From: a virus
IMG/VR virus record: IMGVR_UViG_3300017744_000031
Span: 1 to 41,280 of that record
Reading direction: 5' to 3' (one strand)
DNA: 41,280 nucleotides
In this document: positions 39,521 to 41,280 of the stretch, piece after piece
Layout: every line of letters begins with the position of its first letter
Numbering within the stretch: position 1 is the stretch's first letter
The notes under the pieces: generated by a model
Database searches by the model: none
The model's input: only the letters and a program-made list of their open reading frames with translations
What the model was told of the DNA's origin: nothing
Position numbers and translations under genes: made by a program

Positions 39521-41212
39521 ATGAAAGACAAAGAACTGAACGACATAACAAGGCTGTACGATAGATTCATTAGGCAATGTCCAGGCACAGAAGAATACAC
39601 GCAAAGGCTCGCCGAGGAAACTCAAATCATCCTTCGACTACGTTTCGTAGACTACTTCATCCAAATATGTGACATTATAGCAATGACCCGAGACATACCA
39701 CACATGACACGTGGTTCGGCTGGTTCGTCATTGGTCTGTTACCTATTGGGCATAACAGATGTGGATCCAGTGGAGTGGGATATACCCGTGGCACGATTCC
39801 TCAACCCTAACAGGGACGACCTACCTGATGTGGACATAGACTTTCCCCATCACAGACAGGCAGAGGTTATGCAGAGGATATTCAAGAAGTGGCCCGGACG
39901 CAGTGCTAGAATTTCCAATTACGTGCTCTATAAGGACAAGTCAGCAAGGCGAGAAGCGGCCAAACGTTTGGGTGCCAAGGGTAACCTACCCCGCAGGTTC
40001 ACATATGATTCACTAGGCATCGATACCAAAGAAGCCAAAAGGATTGAGAATAAATTGAAAGGCAAAAAGAGATGCATATCAAAACACTGCGGAGGAATAA
40101 TAATGTTTCAAAGACAACTACCAAAAAGCCTGTTCACGGCGGAAAATCAAATACTACTAGACAAAAACGAAGTGGAGGATCTGGAACACCTAAAGGTGGA
40201 TATTTTAGCCAATCGTGGTTTGTCACAACTCATAGAAATAGATCCTACAATGAAACTGACAGACTATCCGGAAGAGGACTCCGCTACTTCGGAACTTTTG
40301 TGCAGAGGAGATGTGTTGGGAGTGACACAGGCAGAGAGTCCGGCGATGCGGAGACTGTTCAGAGCAATAAAACCAAAAAGCGTTAAGGACTGTGTGTTTG
40401 GCACAGCATTGATAAGACCGGTCGCAGTATCCGGACGTAAGAAGGCAACCATGTTTCATGACTGGAGCAAGGAACGTATGAGTGACACGATAGTGTACGA
40501 GGACGATGCCATAGACAGAATATCAGAAGTGCTGGGCATAGACAAATATGAGGCAGATATGTATCGCAGAGCGTTTGCAAAAAAAAATGAAGAAAAGATA
40601 ATGCAGTTCATGACTAGGCTGGGCGACCACCCACGTAAGGACGAAATTATTACAATGCTACAATCCTTGTCTGGCTTTGGATTATGCAGAGCTCATGCTG
40701 TTAACCTAGGCAGACTGATATGGGCGTTGGCATATCAAAAGGCACACAACCCAGAGAAGTTTTGGAAGTCCTGCTTGAAGCACTGCCAAGGTTCTTACAA
40801 GCGTTGGGTGTACAGAACCGAAGCAAAACGTGTTGGTATAGAAGTTGTGACACCAAGCAAGTCTGACAAGTGGGACACACCAGAATTCCAATACAGGAAG
40901 TATGGTTGGTGGAGTCAGAATGAATTCATGCCTGGCATGTACGTGAAAGAACTGTACCTGGACAAAGTAGAGTTTGCAGGCATGATAGCAAACGGTAGGG
41001 TGTTTCGTGGCGACAAAGGACGATATGTAACTTTTCTCACGCTAGGGGTTGGTAATGGACAATATATAGACGTAACAATTAAGAAAGCATTTGCATACAG
41101 CGATCATGATGTGGTATGGGGACAGGGAACTATACGACATTCAAACAATTCTGATTATGTAGAAAGTTTTGATTCTAAAGGATTTAGGCTAGAAAAATTC
41201 ATCAATAATTAG
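39521..41212 (+). CDS. DnaE-like (family C) DNA polymerase without PHP domain
   Basis: This 563-residue protein carries the polymerase core of bacterial DNA polymerase III alpha. RGSAGSSLV (64-72), LPDVDIDF (101-108; D103 and D105 match E. coli catalytic D401 and D403), KHCGGIIMF (188-196), LKVDIL (224-229; third aspartate D227), YEDDAIDRISEVLGIDKYEADMYRRAF (fingers) and RAHAVNLG (390-397) follow in the canonical order. A C-terminal OB-like part has FAGMIANGRVFRGDKGRYVTF. The PHP exonuclease domain and the clamp-binding C-terminus of the roughly 1100-residue enzyme are absent. All three catalytic aspartates are present. T4-like phages normally replicate with family B gp43, which is not in this window, so the role (extra polymerase, replacement or repair) is open. 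Confidence 0.8.
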   Translation: MKDKELNDITRLYDRFIRQCPGTEEYTQRLAEETQIILRLRFVDYFIQICDIIAMTRDIPHMTRGSAGSSLVCYLLGITDVDPVEWDIPVARFLNPNRDDLPDVDIDFPHHRQAEVMQRIFKKWPGRSARISNYVLYKDKSARREAAKRLGAKGNLPRRFTYDSLGIDTKEAKRIENKLKGKKRCISKHCGGIIMFQRQLPKSLFTAENQILLDKNEVEDLEHLKVDILANRGLSQLIEIDPTMKLTDYPEEDSATSELLCRGDVLGVTQAESPAMRRLFRAIKPKSVKDCVFGTALIRPVAVSGRKKATMFHDWSKERMSDTIVYEDDAIDRISEVLGIDKYEADMYRRAFAKKNEEKIMQFMTRLGDHPRKDEIITMLQSLSGFGLCRAHAVNLGRLIWALAYQKAHNPEKFWKSCLKHCQGSYKRWVYRTEAKRVGIEVVTPSKSDKWDTPEFQYRKYGWWSQNEFMPGMYVKELYLDKVEFAGMIANGRVFRGDKGRYVTFLTLGVGNGQYIDVTIKKAFAYSDHDVVWGQGTIRHSNNSDYVESFDSKGFRLEKFINN

Positions 41213-41223
41213 TATAATACTAA
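41209..41223 (+). promoter_or_regulatory. Palindromic TATAAT element before the last gene
   Basis: TTAGTATAATACTAA is a perfect palindrome with 7-bp arms around one central base. It contains TATAAT (41213-41218), overlaps the TAG region of the polymerase gene, and ends 1 bp before the next ATG. It could be a promoter with an operator, or a promoter giving an almost leaderless transcript. Confidence 0.35.
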
Positions 41224-41224
41224 C

Positions 41225-41280
41225 ATGAAATATCCACTAGCATTTTCTACATGGGGCAATGAAGAAGTAGAAGCGATCAA
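41225..41280 (+). CDS. DegT/DnrJ/EryC1-type aminotransferase, start only
   Basis: The window ends 18 codons into this gene. The visible N-terminus MKYPLAFSTWGNEEVEAI matches the typical opening of DegT/DnrJ/EryC1/StrS sugar aminotransferases, where PLA..TW.xEE..AI precedes the cofactor-binding domain. Such PLP enzymes aminate keto-sugars and would fit the glycan island, although it is separated from it by the replication block. With so few residues the call is tentative; nothing can be said about the active-site lysine. Confidence 0.5.
   Translation, partial: MKYPLAFSTWGNEEVEAI

Noticed and set aside
1-41280. tRNA genes, CRISPR arrays, insertion sequences or attachment sites
   Set aside because: No cloverleaf-like sequence, regularly spaced repeat, transposase motif or integrase was noticed while reading the window. 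A dedicated tRNA search was not possible here.

Overview
The window is a contiguous piece of a large, AT-rich, T4-like myovirus (Straboviridae-like head, tail and replication genes). The gene set resembles marine relatives such as cyanophages and pelagiphages: gp18-gp19, gp4, gp16-gp17, gp32, UvsX, UvsY, UvsW, gp62, gp61, gp41, plus conserved hypotheticals that I associate with marine T4-like phages. The lysine/asparagine-rich coding and low GC suit a SAR11-type or similar marine host, but the host is inference. No rRNA, tRNA, CRISPR array, transposase or integrase was seen.

Layout. (1) 1-11064, virion assembly and packaging on the + strand: the end of tail sheath gp18, tail tube gp19, a tail-tube-fold protein, a small unknown, an SDR-like/2OG-hydroxylase pair, head-completion nuclease gp4, small terminase gp16, two acidic structural-type proteins, large terminase gp17, a twitch-domain radical SAM protein and a 647-residue structural-type protein. 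(2) 11179-14065, recombination: gp32, a 32-residue membrane peptide, UvsX, a small conserved protein, and UvsY interrupted by an in-frame TGA. (3) 14049-29702, a roughly 15 kb accessory island: glycosyltransferases, two FkbM methyltransferases, two 2OG-Fe oxygenases, a radical SAM/SPASM protein, a sugar-nucleotide epimerase, an SGNH hydrolase, GT61, four related capsule-synthesis-like proteins and an asparagine-synthase-like amidotransferase. Its central part (18709-22512) is on the - strand. (4) 29692-41280: a SprT-like protease (-), then UvsW with an upstream partner, gp62, zinc-finger and small proteins, a 196-residue DnaE-like protein, a structural protein, primase gp61, helicase gp41, a 563-residue DnaE-like polymerase without PHP domain, and the start of a DegT-type aminotransferase.

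How the genes work together. The core modules supply DNA packaging, tail assembly, recombination-dependent replication (gp32/UvsX/UvsY/UvsW) and the primosome (gp61/gp41). The island looks like a pathway that builds or remodels a surface glycoconjugate, probably altering the host envelope during infection; that role is inference. Genes are tightly packed, often with ATGA or TAATG overlaps, so translational coupling is likely.

Regulation. A T4 late-promoter-like box (consensus near NATAAATA) recurs upstream of late genes and usually sits only 5-8 nt before the ATG, which would give almost leaderless late mRNAs. One good sigma70-type promoter (TTGACT-16-TATAAT) drives the block at 30226. One clear intrinsic terminator follows gp19.
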